42,492 nt of DNA from Actinomycetota bacterium (GTDB taxonomy: Bacteria; Actinomycetota; Coriobacteriia; Anaerosomatales; PHET01): assembly GCA_029265315.1 (NCBI GenBank), contig JAJUJM010000001.1, positions 1 through 42,492 of the forward strand, given 5' to 3'. Within the stretch, counting starts at the first letter, position 1; each line of letters opens with the position of its first letter. Below, piece by piece: positions 1-7,033 of this stretch. A program made the position numbers and the translations under genes. The notes under the pieces are model-generated. The model searched no databases, was not told the origin of the DNA, and saw only the letters and a list, made by a program, of their open reading frames with translations.

Positions 1-466
<466 letters not shown>

Positions 467-564
467 TCATTCGCGTGACTTCCAAGCGCTATGCAGCATT
501 CAGGGTGGCCGACGCGTCTGTCGCGCGCCCTTGACAGGAGCATACTCATGCTTCGACGTGCGAG

Positions 565-707
565 AGCCGTCGGATGCGCTTAGTGGTTATGGCGGAGGGG
601 GTACACCCGATCCCATTCCGAACTCGGAAGTTAAGCCCTCCAGCGCCGATGGTACTGGGCTGTAATGGCCTGGGAGAGTAGGACGCTGCTAAGCGCATCC
701 GGCGGCT
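565..707 (+). other. 5S rRNA processing stalk / possible operon terminator
   Basis: Bases 565-583 and 689-707 pair over 19 consecutive positions with one G-U, so helix I of 5S rRNA is extended by about 12 bp beyond the mature ends. Such stalks are RNase III/M5-type processing substrates. The 3' arm is followed by CTTTGGCTTT, so it may also terminate the rRNA operon. The pairing is seen directly; both roles are inferred. Confidence 0.7.
577..695 (+). rRNA. rrf: 5S ribosomal RNA
   Basis: The core CCCATTCCGAACTCGGAAGTTAAG (about 612-635) and GCGCCGATGGTACT (643-656) are diagnostic of bacterial 5S rRNA. The ends come from helix I, where CGCTTAG at 577-583 pairs with CTAAGCG at 689-695, giving 119 nt. 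The gene follows 23S after a spacer of about 110 nt and is probably processed from the same transcript. Confidence 0.96.
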
Positions 708-786
708 CTTTGGCTTTCGATGACCTCGCCCGCCTCGGGCCACACGCGTTCCCCAAGAATGTTTATTGATCAGGTAAGGATTGTGG

Positions 787-792
787 TACAGT
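787..792 (+). promoter_or_regulatory. Candidate -10 box upstream of nifU-like gene
   Basis: TACAGT at 787-792 resembles the TACAAT/TACACT boxes seen before several genes here. An A/T-rich patch (GTTTATTGAT, 761-770) lies 16-26 bases upstream, but no good -35 at 17 bp spacing is visible. It would give a leader of about 70 nt. Confidence 0.4.
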
Positions 793-869
793 TCTCGCAA
801 AGAGCTGTACGCTCACCCCGCGGTCACGAGTCGACCGCGGAGCAACCTGCTCATCACCAGGAGGAAACG

Positions 870-1100
870 ATGGCACTTTCGAAGGAGAGCGTTCAGGAGG
901 CCCTGAACATGATCCGCCCGGCCCTGCAGGCCGACGGCGGAGACGTCGAGCTCGTGGATGTCACCGAGGACGGCGTGGTGAAAGTCGCCCTCCAAGGGGC
1001 GTGTCGCGGCTGTCCGATGTCCCAGCTGACGCTGGCCAACGGTGTCGAGCGGGTATTGAAGGAGCAGATCCCCGAGGTCGCGCGCGTAGAGCCGGTGTGA
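870..1100 (+). CDS. NifU C-terminal-domain Fe-S scaffold protein
   Basis: This 76-residue protein is a single NifU C-terminal (Nfu-type) domain, which assembles and hands over Fe-S clusters in the cytoplasm. The visible features are the DGGDVEL motif at residues 22-28 and the CxxC pair C45/C48 in GACRGCPM, the cluster ligands of the family. The ATG at 870 is chosen because AGGAGG lies at 859-864 with 5 nt spacing and the family starts at this point; the longer upstream frame is non-homologous. The gene stands alone between the rRNA operon and a strong terminator. No IscS/SufS or other assembly gene is adjacent. Family assignment is firm; in vivo targets are unknown. Confidence 0.93.
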   Translation: MALSKESVQEALNMIRPALQADGGDVELVDVTEDGVVKVALQGACRGCPMSQLTLANGVERVLKEQIPEVARVEPV

Positions 1101-1130
1101 CCTCACGGCAGTCGTAGGATCCAACGATAC

Positions 1131-1166
1131 GAAGGCCGCCTTCGCGCGTCGAGGGCGGCCTTCTCG
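1131..1166 (+). terminator. Rho-independent terminator of nifU-like gene
   Basis: GAAGGCCGCC (1131-1140) is perfectly complementary to GGCGGCCTTC (1154-1163), with a 13-nt loop, 31 bases after the stop codon. The tail TCGTC is U-poor, as often seen in GC-rich genomes. Confidence 0.8.
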
Positions 1167-1301
1167 TCTCACCTGGACCCTTGGCGCCGCTGGAAAGAGG
1201 CATGGTCGCTGGTGCTCTCTTGCCGCCGGTCGCTGGCTTGCCGGAAGGTGGGCTTGCCGTACAGCGGATGTCGGCATCCGCTCATCGGAACCATCATTGA
1301 C

Positions 1302-1317
1302 GCACAATATCTGGACT
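1302..1317 (+). promoter_or_regulatory. NrdR box 1 (candidate)
   Basis: GCACAATATCTGGACT matches the NrdR consensus ACACWATATATWGTGT at 11 of 16 positions, including the CWATAT core. It is the first of two boxes set exactly 31 bp apart, the spacing typical of NrdR operators. Confidence 0.6.
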
Positions 1318-1332
1318 CCTACGATAGCGAAG

Positions 1333-1348
1333 CCGCAAGATATGGTGC
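1333..1348 (+). promoter_or_regulatory. NrdR box 2 (candidate)
   Basis: CCGCAAGATATGGTGC matches the consensus at 11 of 16 positions, with 10 of 12 in the core. Its start is 31 bp after box 1, so the two would lie on the same DNA face (about three helical turns). It is 64 bp before the nrdJ start. No nrdR gene lies in the window. Confidence 0.6.
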
Positions 1349-1412
1349 TTCCGGGTCAGGGGGCACTCGACTCACCGTCTGACGTGCGGTTTCATTCGAG
1401 AGGGGATTCACC

Positions 1413-3704
1413 ATGTCCGACTCTGTTGGAGCAACCGGCTATTCGAGGGCGATCGATGAGATCCTGAGTCCCAATTCGCTCAAGGTGCTCCAGAAGCGCT
1501 ACCTGCGCAAGGACGAGTCGGGCAACCCGGTCGAGGCGCCGAGCGATCTGTTCATCCGGGTCGCGGAGAACATCGCATCTGCAGAGGCGACGTGGGGTGC
1601 GACTCCTGCCGAGGTGTCTGAGGTGGCCCATGACTTCTACGAGCTGATGACATCACTCGACTTCCTGCCGAATTCCCCCACGCTCATGAACGCGGGCCGC
1701 GAGCTCCAGCAACTCTCCGCGTGCTTCGTGTTGCCGGTCGACGATTCGATGGAGTCCATCTTCGGAGCGGTCCGCGATACCGCGTTGATCCACAAGTCCG
1801 GCGGCGGAACCGGTTTCTCCTTCTCCCGACTCAGGCCCGCCGGGGACAGCGTCAGGTCGACCCAGGGCGTTTCGAGCGGTCCGGTCTCGTTCATGCGGGT
1901 CTTCAACCAAGCGACCGAGGCGGTCAAGCAGGGCGGCACCCGCCGGGGTGCGAACATGGGCGTCTTGCGCGTCGACCATCCCGACATCCTCGACTTCATC
2001 AAGTGCAAGGCCGACGGGGACTTCGCGAACTTCAACATCTCCGTGGCGCTCACTGAAGAGTTCATGGAGGCGGTGAAGGCCGGGCAGAGCTACAACCTGT
2101 ACAACCCCCGCACCCGCGAGGTGTCGGGCCAGCTCTTCGCCCCGGACGTCTACGACCTGATCGTGGAGATGGCTTGGGCGACCGGGGACCCCGGCATCAT
2201 CTTCATCGACCGCATCAATCGCGACAACCCGACACCGCATCTGGGGGAGATCGAGTCAACCAACCCGTGCGGCGAGCAGCCTCTGCTGCCCTACGAGGCG
2301 TGCAACCTGGGCTCGATCAACCTGAGCAGGATGGTCCGTATCACCGAGAGCGGCGCCGATGTCGACTGGGACCGGCTGGGTGACGTCGTCCATCGGGCCG
2401 TCCGCTTCCTCGATGACGTCATCGAGGTGAACAACTACCCGCTGCCGGAGATAGACGCGCTGGCCCGCGGTAACCGGAAGATCGGCCTGGGCGTCATGGG
2501 GTGGGCGGACATGCTCATCAAGCTGGGCATCGCTTACGACAGCGATGAGGGCGTCTCATTGGGCCAGAAGATCATGGGATTCATCGACGCCGAAGCGAAG
2601 TCAGCGTCACGCAAGCTCGCAGAGGTACGCGGCTCATTCCCGAACTTCGAGGGCTCGATCTACGACACTCCCGAGGGCACTCCGATGAGGAACGCGACGG
2701 TCACGACCATCGCTCCCACAGGGACCCTCTCGATCATCGCCAACTGCTCGAGCGGGGTGGAGCCCCTCTTCGCGGTGTCGTACGTCCGTACGGTCATGGA
2801 CAACGACCGCCTCATCGAGGTCAATCCCCTGTTCGAGGAGATCGCGGTCAAGCGTGGCTTCTACTCCCGCGAGCTCATGGCGCTGATCGCCGAGCACGGG
2901 TCAGTGCACGATCTGGACGAGGTGCCGGAGGACGTCCGCCGGGTGTTCGTGACCGCCCACGACATCGCCCCGGAGTGGCACATCCGCATGCAGGCCGCCT
3001 TCCAGAAGCACTGCGACAACGCCGTCTCAAAGACGGTCAACTTCAGCAACGAGGCCACCACCGAAGACGTCAGGCACGTCTACGACCTCGCCTATGCCCT
3101 GGGGGTCAAGGGAGTCACCATCTATCGAGATGGCTCCAAGGCGGGCCAGGTGCTCTCCACCGGCAAGACCGCGAAGACGGGCGAGGCCGCACCTGATGTC
3201 TCGGGCCCCGTCCGACCCGGAGAGCTGGAGCCCAGGGAGCGGCCCTCCATCACGCAGGGTCGCACCGAGAAGATACAGACGGGCTGCGGGAACCTGTACG
3301 TGACCGTGAACTGGGACGAGTACGGGATGTGCGAGGTCTTCACGCAGATGGGCAAGTCGGGCGGTTGCGCCGCCTCACAGTCGGAAGCACTGTCGCGCAT
3401 GATCTCGGTGTCGCTGCGTGCCGGTGTGGACCCGGAGGCGCTGGTCAAGCATCTGCGCGGTATCCGCTGCCCCTCTCCCTCGTGGGCCGAGGGGGGCAAG
3501 GTGCTGTCGTGCGCGGATGCGGTCGGGATCGTGATGGAGCACGCGATCCAGTTCATGAGCACAGGGCAGGCGGCTACGGTCGTGTCCAAGAACACCGACG
3601 CGCTCGACAACCTGTCCGGGGCCTGTCCCGAATGCGGCGGGTCTCTCGAGCACGAGAGCGGCTGCGCGGTCTGTCGCAGCTGTGGCTTCAGCAAGTGCTC
3701 CTGA
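1413..3704 (+). CDS. nrdJ: Vitamin B12-dependent (class II) ribonucleotide reductase
   Basis: The enzyme reduces ribonucleotides to deoxyribonucleotides using an adenosylcobalamin-derived thiyl radical, so it needs no oxygen. At 763 residues it is a usual NrdJ length. Visible features are the substrate-side cysteine C104 in LSACFVLP, the glycine-rich GGGTGFSFS segment, GGTRRGANMG at 174-183, and the active-site NPCGE motif at 284-288 (radical Cys286, Glu288) followed by C297 in EACNLGSINL. A C-terminal tail at 736-763 carries CPECG and CxxCG pairs, a zinc-ribbon-like or redox tail. The ATG at 1413 follows GAGAGGGG. The gene leads an apparent unit with dcd 94 nt downstream. A tandem NrdR-box pair lies in its leader, suggesting repression when dATP/ATP signals sufficiency. 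Confidence 0.96.
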   Translation: MSDSVGATGYSRAIDEILSPNSLKVLQKRYLRKDESGNPVEAPSDLFIRVAENIASAEATWGATPAEVSEVAHDFYELMTSLDFLPNSPTLMNAGRELQQLSACFVLPVDDSMESIFGAVRDTALIHKSGGGTGFSFSRLRPAGDSVRSTQGVSSGPVSFMRVFNQATEAVKQGGTRRGANMGVLRVDHPDILDFIKCKADGDFANFNISVALTEEFMEAVKAGQSYNLYNPRTREVSGQLFAPDVYDLIVEMAWATGDPGIIFIDRINRDNPTPHLGEIESTNPCGEQPLLPYEACNLGSINLSRMVRITESGADVDWDRLGDVVHRAVRFLDDVIEVNNYPLPEIDALARGNRKIGLGVMGWADMLIKLGIAYDSDEGVSLGQKIMGFIDAEAKSASRKLAEVRGSFPNFEGSIYDTPEGTPMRNATVTTIAPTGTLSIIANCSSGVEPLFAVSYVRTVMDNDRLIEVNPLFEEIAVKRGFYSRELMALIAEHGSVHDLDEVPEDVRRVFVTAHDIAPEWHIRMQAAFQKHCDNAVSKTVNFSNEATTEDVRHVYDLAYALGVKGVTIYRDGSKAGQVLSTGKTAKTGEAAPDVSGPVRPGELEPRERPSITQGRTEKIQTGCGNLYVTVNWDEYGMCEVFTQMGKSGGCAASQSEALSRMISVSLRAGVDPEALVKHLRGIRCPSPSWAEGGKVLSCADAVGIVMEHAIQFMSTGQAATVVSKNTDALDNLSGACPECGGSLEHESGCAVCRSCGFSKCS

Positions 3705-3798
3705 GCGGATACGAATCGCCCTTCGGCGACGTGCCCCTCGTGGCAGATGTGCACTCTGGTCGGTCGCGTCGAGCTGTCCACAAGGAGGTCTAGGACGC

Positions 3799-4365
3799 GT
3801 GGTCCTTTCAGATCGCAGCATCAAACTGGAGATGGCGGCCGGGCGTATCGTCATCGAACCGTGTGACCCCGATGACATCCAGCCATCGAGCGTGGACCTT
3901 CATCTGGGCAGTGATTTCCAGGTGTTTCGCAACTCGCGCTATCCCTACATCGACCCGGCCCGCGAGATGCCGGGCCTCACCGAGCCGGTCGTCGCGTCGG
4001 CCGAGGAACCGTTCGTCCTTCATCCGAGCGAGTTCGCGCTGGGTACGACGCTTGAGCGCATCGCGCTTCCGGATGACATCGTCGGCCGCCTGGAGGGCAA
4101 GTCCTCGCTGGGACGCTTGGGGTTGCTCATCCACTCCACGGCCGGTTACGTCGATCCGGGCTGGGACGGCAGGCTCACCCTCGAGCTGAGCAACGTCGCG
4201 AACCTGCCGATCCTGCTGGTACCGGGGATGAAGATAGGGCAGATATCGTTCGCGAAGATGACGAGCGAGGTCGACAGGCCCTACGGGCATCCGGACCTGG
4301 GAAGCAAGTATCTGGGCCAGGACGCCGCCACGCCCAGCCGCATGTACCTGAACCGCCGGCCGTGA
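3799..4365 (+). CDS. dcd: dCTP deaminase, possibly bifunctional
   Basis: The 188-residue protein belongs to the trimeric dUTPase/dCTP deaminase fold and converts dCTP to dUTP (or dUMP), feeding dTTP synthesis. Seen: EGKSSLGRLGLL (99-110), HSTAGYVDPGWDG (112-124) and catalytic Glu129 in LTLELSNVANLP. The KSSLGRLGL plus HSTAG-DPG pattern resembles the mycobacterial enzyme, which both deaminates and hydrolyses to dUMP; that second activity is inferred only from resemblance. The GTG at 3799 is preferred because AAGGAGG (3782-3788) sits 10 nt upstream and the family starts with MxLSDRxI. The frame remains open back to 3682, but that part is not homologous. Probably co-transcribed with nrdJ. Confidence 0.94.
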   Translation: MVLSDRSIKLEMAAGRIVIEPCDPDDIQPSSVDLHLGSDFQVFRNSRYPYIDPAREMPGLTEPVVASAEEPFVLHPSEFALGTTLERIALPDDIVGRLEGKSSLGRLGLLIHSTAGYVDPGWDGRLTLELSNVANLPILLVPGMKIGQISFAKMTSEVDRPYGHPDLGSKYLGQDAATPSRMYLNRRP

Positions 4366-4374
4366 GTATGTCGA

Positions 4375-4391
4375 CCGCGCACCACGCGCGG
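4375..4391. terminator. Weak hairpin between convergent genes
   Basis: CCGCGC (4375-4380) and GCGCGG (4386-4391) form a 6-bp stem with a 5-nt loop in the 89-bp gap between dcd and the convergent flavoprotein gene. There is no U-tract, so termination is only suggested by position. Confidence 0.3.
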
Positions 4392-4454
4392 CGGTCAGGC
4401 CGAGTGGTCGTCCGAGGCGGGGTCAGGCGGGTCGTGATCGTAGCCGGGTGGCGT

Positions 4455-5543
4455 TCACAGACCCTTCGTCACGTTGGAGACGACCGGCGTGGGCACGAAG
4501 CCGGCCAGGTACTTGCCGACACGTGATTCCATGAATGGAAGCCACTTCAGTTTCCGCGAGATGTTGGCGGCGATGTGTTCTGTCATGCCGTGGTACGCAT
4601 CAAGTGCGTGTGCGGGGTCGTGACCGGCGACCGCTAGGCCGGCCAACCGCCCCGTGTTCAGCGCATACGAGATGCCTTCGCCGCTCGTCGGCGACATGAA
4701 TCCGCCTGCCTCTCCGGCAAGCAACACGCGGCCCCGACCTCGTACGACGTCGTGGGTGTGACGGACCGACAGCGCCACCCACGCTTCACGCTTGACTGAG
4801 CCGCCAAGCGGCAGCGCGGCACGAAGAGCACTCAGCACCTCCTCGTGCTTCACATGGGGGTGCCTCGTCTTGGGATAGAACACGGAGCCCACGATGGCGA
4901 CCTCGCCTTTCGGAACGACGTACGCGTAGGCGAAGGAGTCACCGATGTGTCGCATGTAGATGCAGTCGAAGTAGGGCTCGATGTCCCCTTCGAGCACGCA
5001 GAAGTCCTGAAGTGTCACGTAGGTCGCCACGCTCCCGGCGCCGATCGAGCGCCTGACTGACGAACGTGGACCGTCGCAGCCGATCAGGTTCTCGCACCTG
5101 ACCGTGGTCTCGGCGCCGTCCGTTCCCTTCAGGACGACGTCCACGCCGTCCGTGTCCTCGGTGAACCTCACGGCCTGCGCGCCTCCGACGACCGTCACTT
5201 CGTCAGGAAGCAGCGACACGAGCCACTCGTCGAATGACTTCCGGTCCACGTTGGCGAAGCGCAGCGCGGTGGGTTTGAGGATGCGCCGGTCCCAGTCGTG
5301 GTAGCGGAAGTTCACCCAGTGCGGTTCGAGGCGCATCGTGTCCGGAAGGGCGCCGTAGGCGGAAAGGAACTCCTGGGCGTATTCGTTGAGCATGCCGCCA
5401 CAACTCTTGTCGCGAGGCAGGGTCGCTGCGTCAACGAGGAGGACAGGTCCCCGTTCGCTCGCGTGGAGCGACGCCATCACACCTGCGGGACCCGCGCCGA
5501 TGACCAAGGTGTCGAATGTTCGTGGAAGGTCCTCGATCTCCAT
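4455..5543 (-). CDS. Geranylgeranyl-reductase-family FAD oxidoreductase
   Basis: A 362-residue flavoprotein that probably reduces isoprenoid double bonds, for example in menaquinone side chains or other polyprenyl lipids. The N-terminal Rossmann dinucleotide motif GAGPAG lies at 16-21, with the acidic end of strand 2 near D38. CGG at 48-50 (DKSCGGML) is typical of the family. The second FAD motif, GEAGGFMSPTSGEG, lies in the last third. The length fits bacterial members. The gene is a single minus-strand unit, convergent with dcd and divergent from the small gene at 5616. The shine-dalgarno before ATG 5543 is weak. Related families such as halogenases or kynurenine-type monooxygenases are less likely because of the CGG motif. 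The substrate is unknown. Confidence 0.8.
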   Translation of the reverse strand: MEIEDLPRTFDTLVIGAGPAGVMASLHASERGPVLLVDAATLPRDKSCGGMLNEYAQEFLSAYGALPDTMRLEPHWVNFRYHDWDRRILKPTALRFANVDRKSFDEWLVSLLPDEVTVVGGAQAVRFTEDTDGVDVVLKGTDGAETTVRCENLIGCDGPRSSVRRSIGAGSVATYVTLQDFCVLEGDIEPYFDCIYMRHIGDSFAYAYVVPKGEVAIVGSVFYPKTRHPHVKHEEVLSALRAALPLGGSVKREAWVALSVRHTHDVVRGRGRVLLAGEAGGFMSPTSGEGISYALNTGRLAGLAVAGHDPAHALDAYHGMTEHIAANISRKLKWLPFMESRVGKYLAGFVPTPVVSNVTKGL

Positions 5544-5570
5544 ATCCCGTCCAGTCTACCGTACGCGTTG

Positions 5571-5576
5571 TACAAT
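5571..5576 (+). promoter_or_regulatory. -10 box of the small cysteine-rich gene
   Basis: TACAAT at 5571-5576 in the 72-bp divergent gap is a close match to a sigma-70 -10 and lies 39 bp before the ATG at 5616. No clear -35 is visible. Confidence 0.5.
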
Positions 5577-5615
5577 CACGTTCCGCGAATCGCGTCTGCG
5601 AAAGGACCACCCACT

Positions 5616-5858
5616 ATGGCCAAGTGCTGGGAGCTCAGGTCGTGTGACGAAGAGATGCAGGCCGAATGTCCACATCCTCAGGTCCTCCATGACCGCTGCC
5701 CCAACAAGTGCGCCTTCGCGGTGTGTGACAGGCCCACGTTCGAGCTGACGACGGACCCTGAACTCATCTTCGCCGTCGACATCGATCGTGATGCCGCCAT
5801 CAAAGATGTTTGCCTTCACTGCTCGTTCTTCCTGCGAAACGCTCCGCGTCTTCCCTGA
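5616..5858 (+). CDS. Small cysteine-rich protein (80 aa), unknown function
   Basis: The protein has eight cysteines in 80 residues: C4, C10, C18, C28, C32, C37, C66 and C69. They include a CxxxC/CxxxxC run (28-37) and a C-terminal CLHC pair. The N-terminal pattern CWE-x3-C is a two-cysteine motif found at the start of many small bacterial proteins of unknown role. No signal peptide or membrane segment is visible, so it is probably cytosolic. The spacing would suit a metal site or an Fe-S cluster, but this is inference. ATG 5616 is preceded by AAAGGA (5601-5606) at 9-10 nt. It has its own -10 box and is not clearly in an operon. The frame is open far upstream without conserved content. Confidence 0.75.
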   Translation: MAKCWELRSCDEEMQAECPHPQVLHDRCPNKCAFAVCDRPTFELTTDPELIFAVDIDRDAAIKDVCLHCSFFLRNAPRLP

Positions 5859-5950
5859 GTGTCTCGGTCCGCGCACGTGTGACGTGGGCTTTGGGGATAC
5901 TCTCACACGGTTGCGCCGAATCGGCGGCGCCGGGATCGGGAGGCAGGCTC

Positions 5951-6169
5951 ATGGATTACTACAACGACGAGCTGACGGTGTATGGGTTGGTGCGTGACCT
6001 GTTCGTCGCGGCGTCGGTCACCTGTTTTCTGTGGGCGATGCATCGCATCGGACACGGACTCTCAGTATCCGGCCGCGTGGCTGCGTATCGGGAGCTCTCT
6101 GAAGCGTATACGCCCGAGGAGCGCGAGGTCCTCATCCATCGCATCAAGTATGAGTCCATGCGCTACTAG
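5951..6169 (+). CDS. Small single-span membrane protein, unknown function
   Basis: A 72-residue protein with one probable transmembrane helix at about residues 12-33 (VRDLFVAASVTCFLWAM). A charged C-terminal half follows with an amphipathic helix (TPEEREVLIHRI). ATG 5951 is supported by GGGAGG at 5938-5943 with 7 nt spacing. The strong ribosome site and clean frame support a real gene although it lacks a recognisable family. It lies 51 bp before the EndoIII-like gene and could be co-transcribed with it. Confidence 0.65.
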   Translation: MDYYNDELTVYGLVRDLFVAASVTCFLWAMHRIGHGLSVSGRVAAYRELSEAYTPEEREVLIHRIKYESMRY

Positions 6170-6220
6170 CACCGGGCGAGCTCTCGAAGGCGGTTTCGGC
6201 TCGCCGGCGGAGGACTGCCG

Positions 6221-7033
6221 ATGACCACGGCCGAGGTCGCGGGTCTTCTGGTCGATTTCGGTCGCGAACTCGAGGCGCAGGGAGCGGCGCAGGTCGGGGG
6301 GTCCTTCTCCGGAGACGCGGACGCCGACGAGCTGATCGCCCGATCATCCAACGCGTTCCTCATCGGCGTGCTGTTCACGCAGGGGATTCCGGCGGAGCGC
6401 GCTTGGTCGGCGCCGCGCGAGCTCGAGCGCCGTCTGGGGACCCTGGACCCTCGGTATCTGGCCGAGCATCCTGAGGCCGTGCGCCGGGCGGTGCAGACCG
6501 CACCCATGCTGCACCGCTTCAAGGAGACCCTGCCACGCTGGATCGTGTCGGCGGCTGATCGGCTGATACAGGACTACGGGGGGGACGCGGCACGCATCTG
6601 GCCGCCCGGCAGTCATGTGATCGACGTGACCGAGAGGCTCGCGGTCTTTGACGGTATCGGTCGCAAGAAGGCGGTCATGGCCGTGGAGATCCTCGTTCGT
6701 CACTTCGGTGTCGAGCTTTCGGGACGAGAGTGTGGCCAAGTCGCCTACGACGTTCACGTCAGGAGGGTGTTCCTACGAAGCGGCCTTGCTGATGAGGACT
6801 CCAGAGAGGCGATCGAGGCGGCGGCGGCGCGCTGGTGTCCCGGCTCGCCGGGCACACTGGACCTTCCCGCGTGGCTCGTGGGTCGCCAGTGGTGTCGGCC
6901 GCGTCTCCCGGCATGCGACTCATGCCGGTTGTCTGGGGCGTGTGCCCGGCGGGTGCACTTGAACCCGACCGGCGTGGGCGTGCGGCCTCACTCTGCCGAG
7001 CGGAAGACCAGTCCCGACAGGAGCTTCGGGTAG
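6221..7033 (+). CDS. EndoIII-like HhH-GPD DNA glycosylase with 4Fe-4S motif
   Basis: The 270-residue protein carries the helix-hairpin-helix motif GIGRKKA (145-151) and the catalytic pair Lys149 and Asp177 (YDVHVRR) expected of a bifunctional glycosylase/AP lyase. A C-terminal cluster C225-x6-C232-x2-C235-x5-C241 exactly matches the EndoIII Fe-S loop spacing. The N-terminal domain is unlike classical Nth, and the protein is longer than Nth (about 210 aa), so substrate range is uncertain and it is not named nth. ATG 6221 follows GGAGG (6209-6213). The last 46 bp overlap the 3' end of the convergent DUF1015 gene; the overlapping tail has no recognisable domain. Confidence 0.82.
   Translation: MTTAEVAGLLVDFGRELEAQGAAQVGGSFSGDADADELIARSSNAFLIGVLFTQGIPAERAWSAPRELERRLGTLDPRYLAEHPEAVRRAVQTAPMLHRFKETLPRWIVSAADRLIQDYGGDAARIWPPGSHVIDVTERLAVFDGIGRKKAVMAVEILVRHFGVELSGRECGQVAYDVHVRRVFLRSGLADEDSREAIEAAAARWCPGSPGTLDLPAWLVGRQWCRPRLPACDSCRLSGACARRVHLNPTGVGVRPHSAERKTSPDRSFG

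Larger units (their letters stand above)
1167..1412 (+). other. nrdJ upstream region, non-coding
   Basis: No plausible gene is present. A perfect 8-bp hairpin with a TCGG loop lies at 1263-1282 (AGCGGATG/CATCCGCT). Two NrdR-like boxes follow at 1302-1317 and 1333-1348. I see no B12-box sequence, so a cobalamin riboswitch is not supported despite the B12-dependent enzyme downstream. Confidence 0.6.

Noticed and set aside
531-559. TTGACA at 531 as a promoter for 5S rRNA
   Set aside because: No -10 box at 16-18 bp spacing; the nearest candidate is 6 bp away. 5S is expected from the rRNA operon.
1170-1412. Cobalamin riboswitch before nrdJ
   Set aside because: No B12-box or matching fold was found. 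The NrdR-box pair explains the region better.
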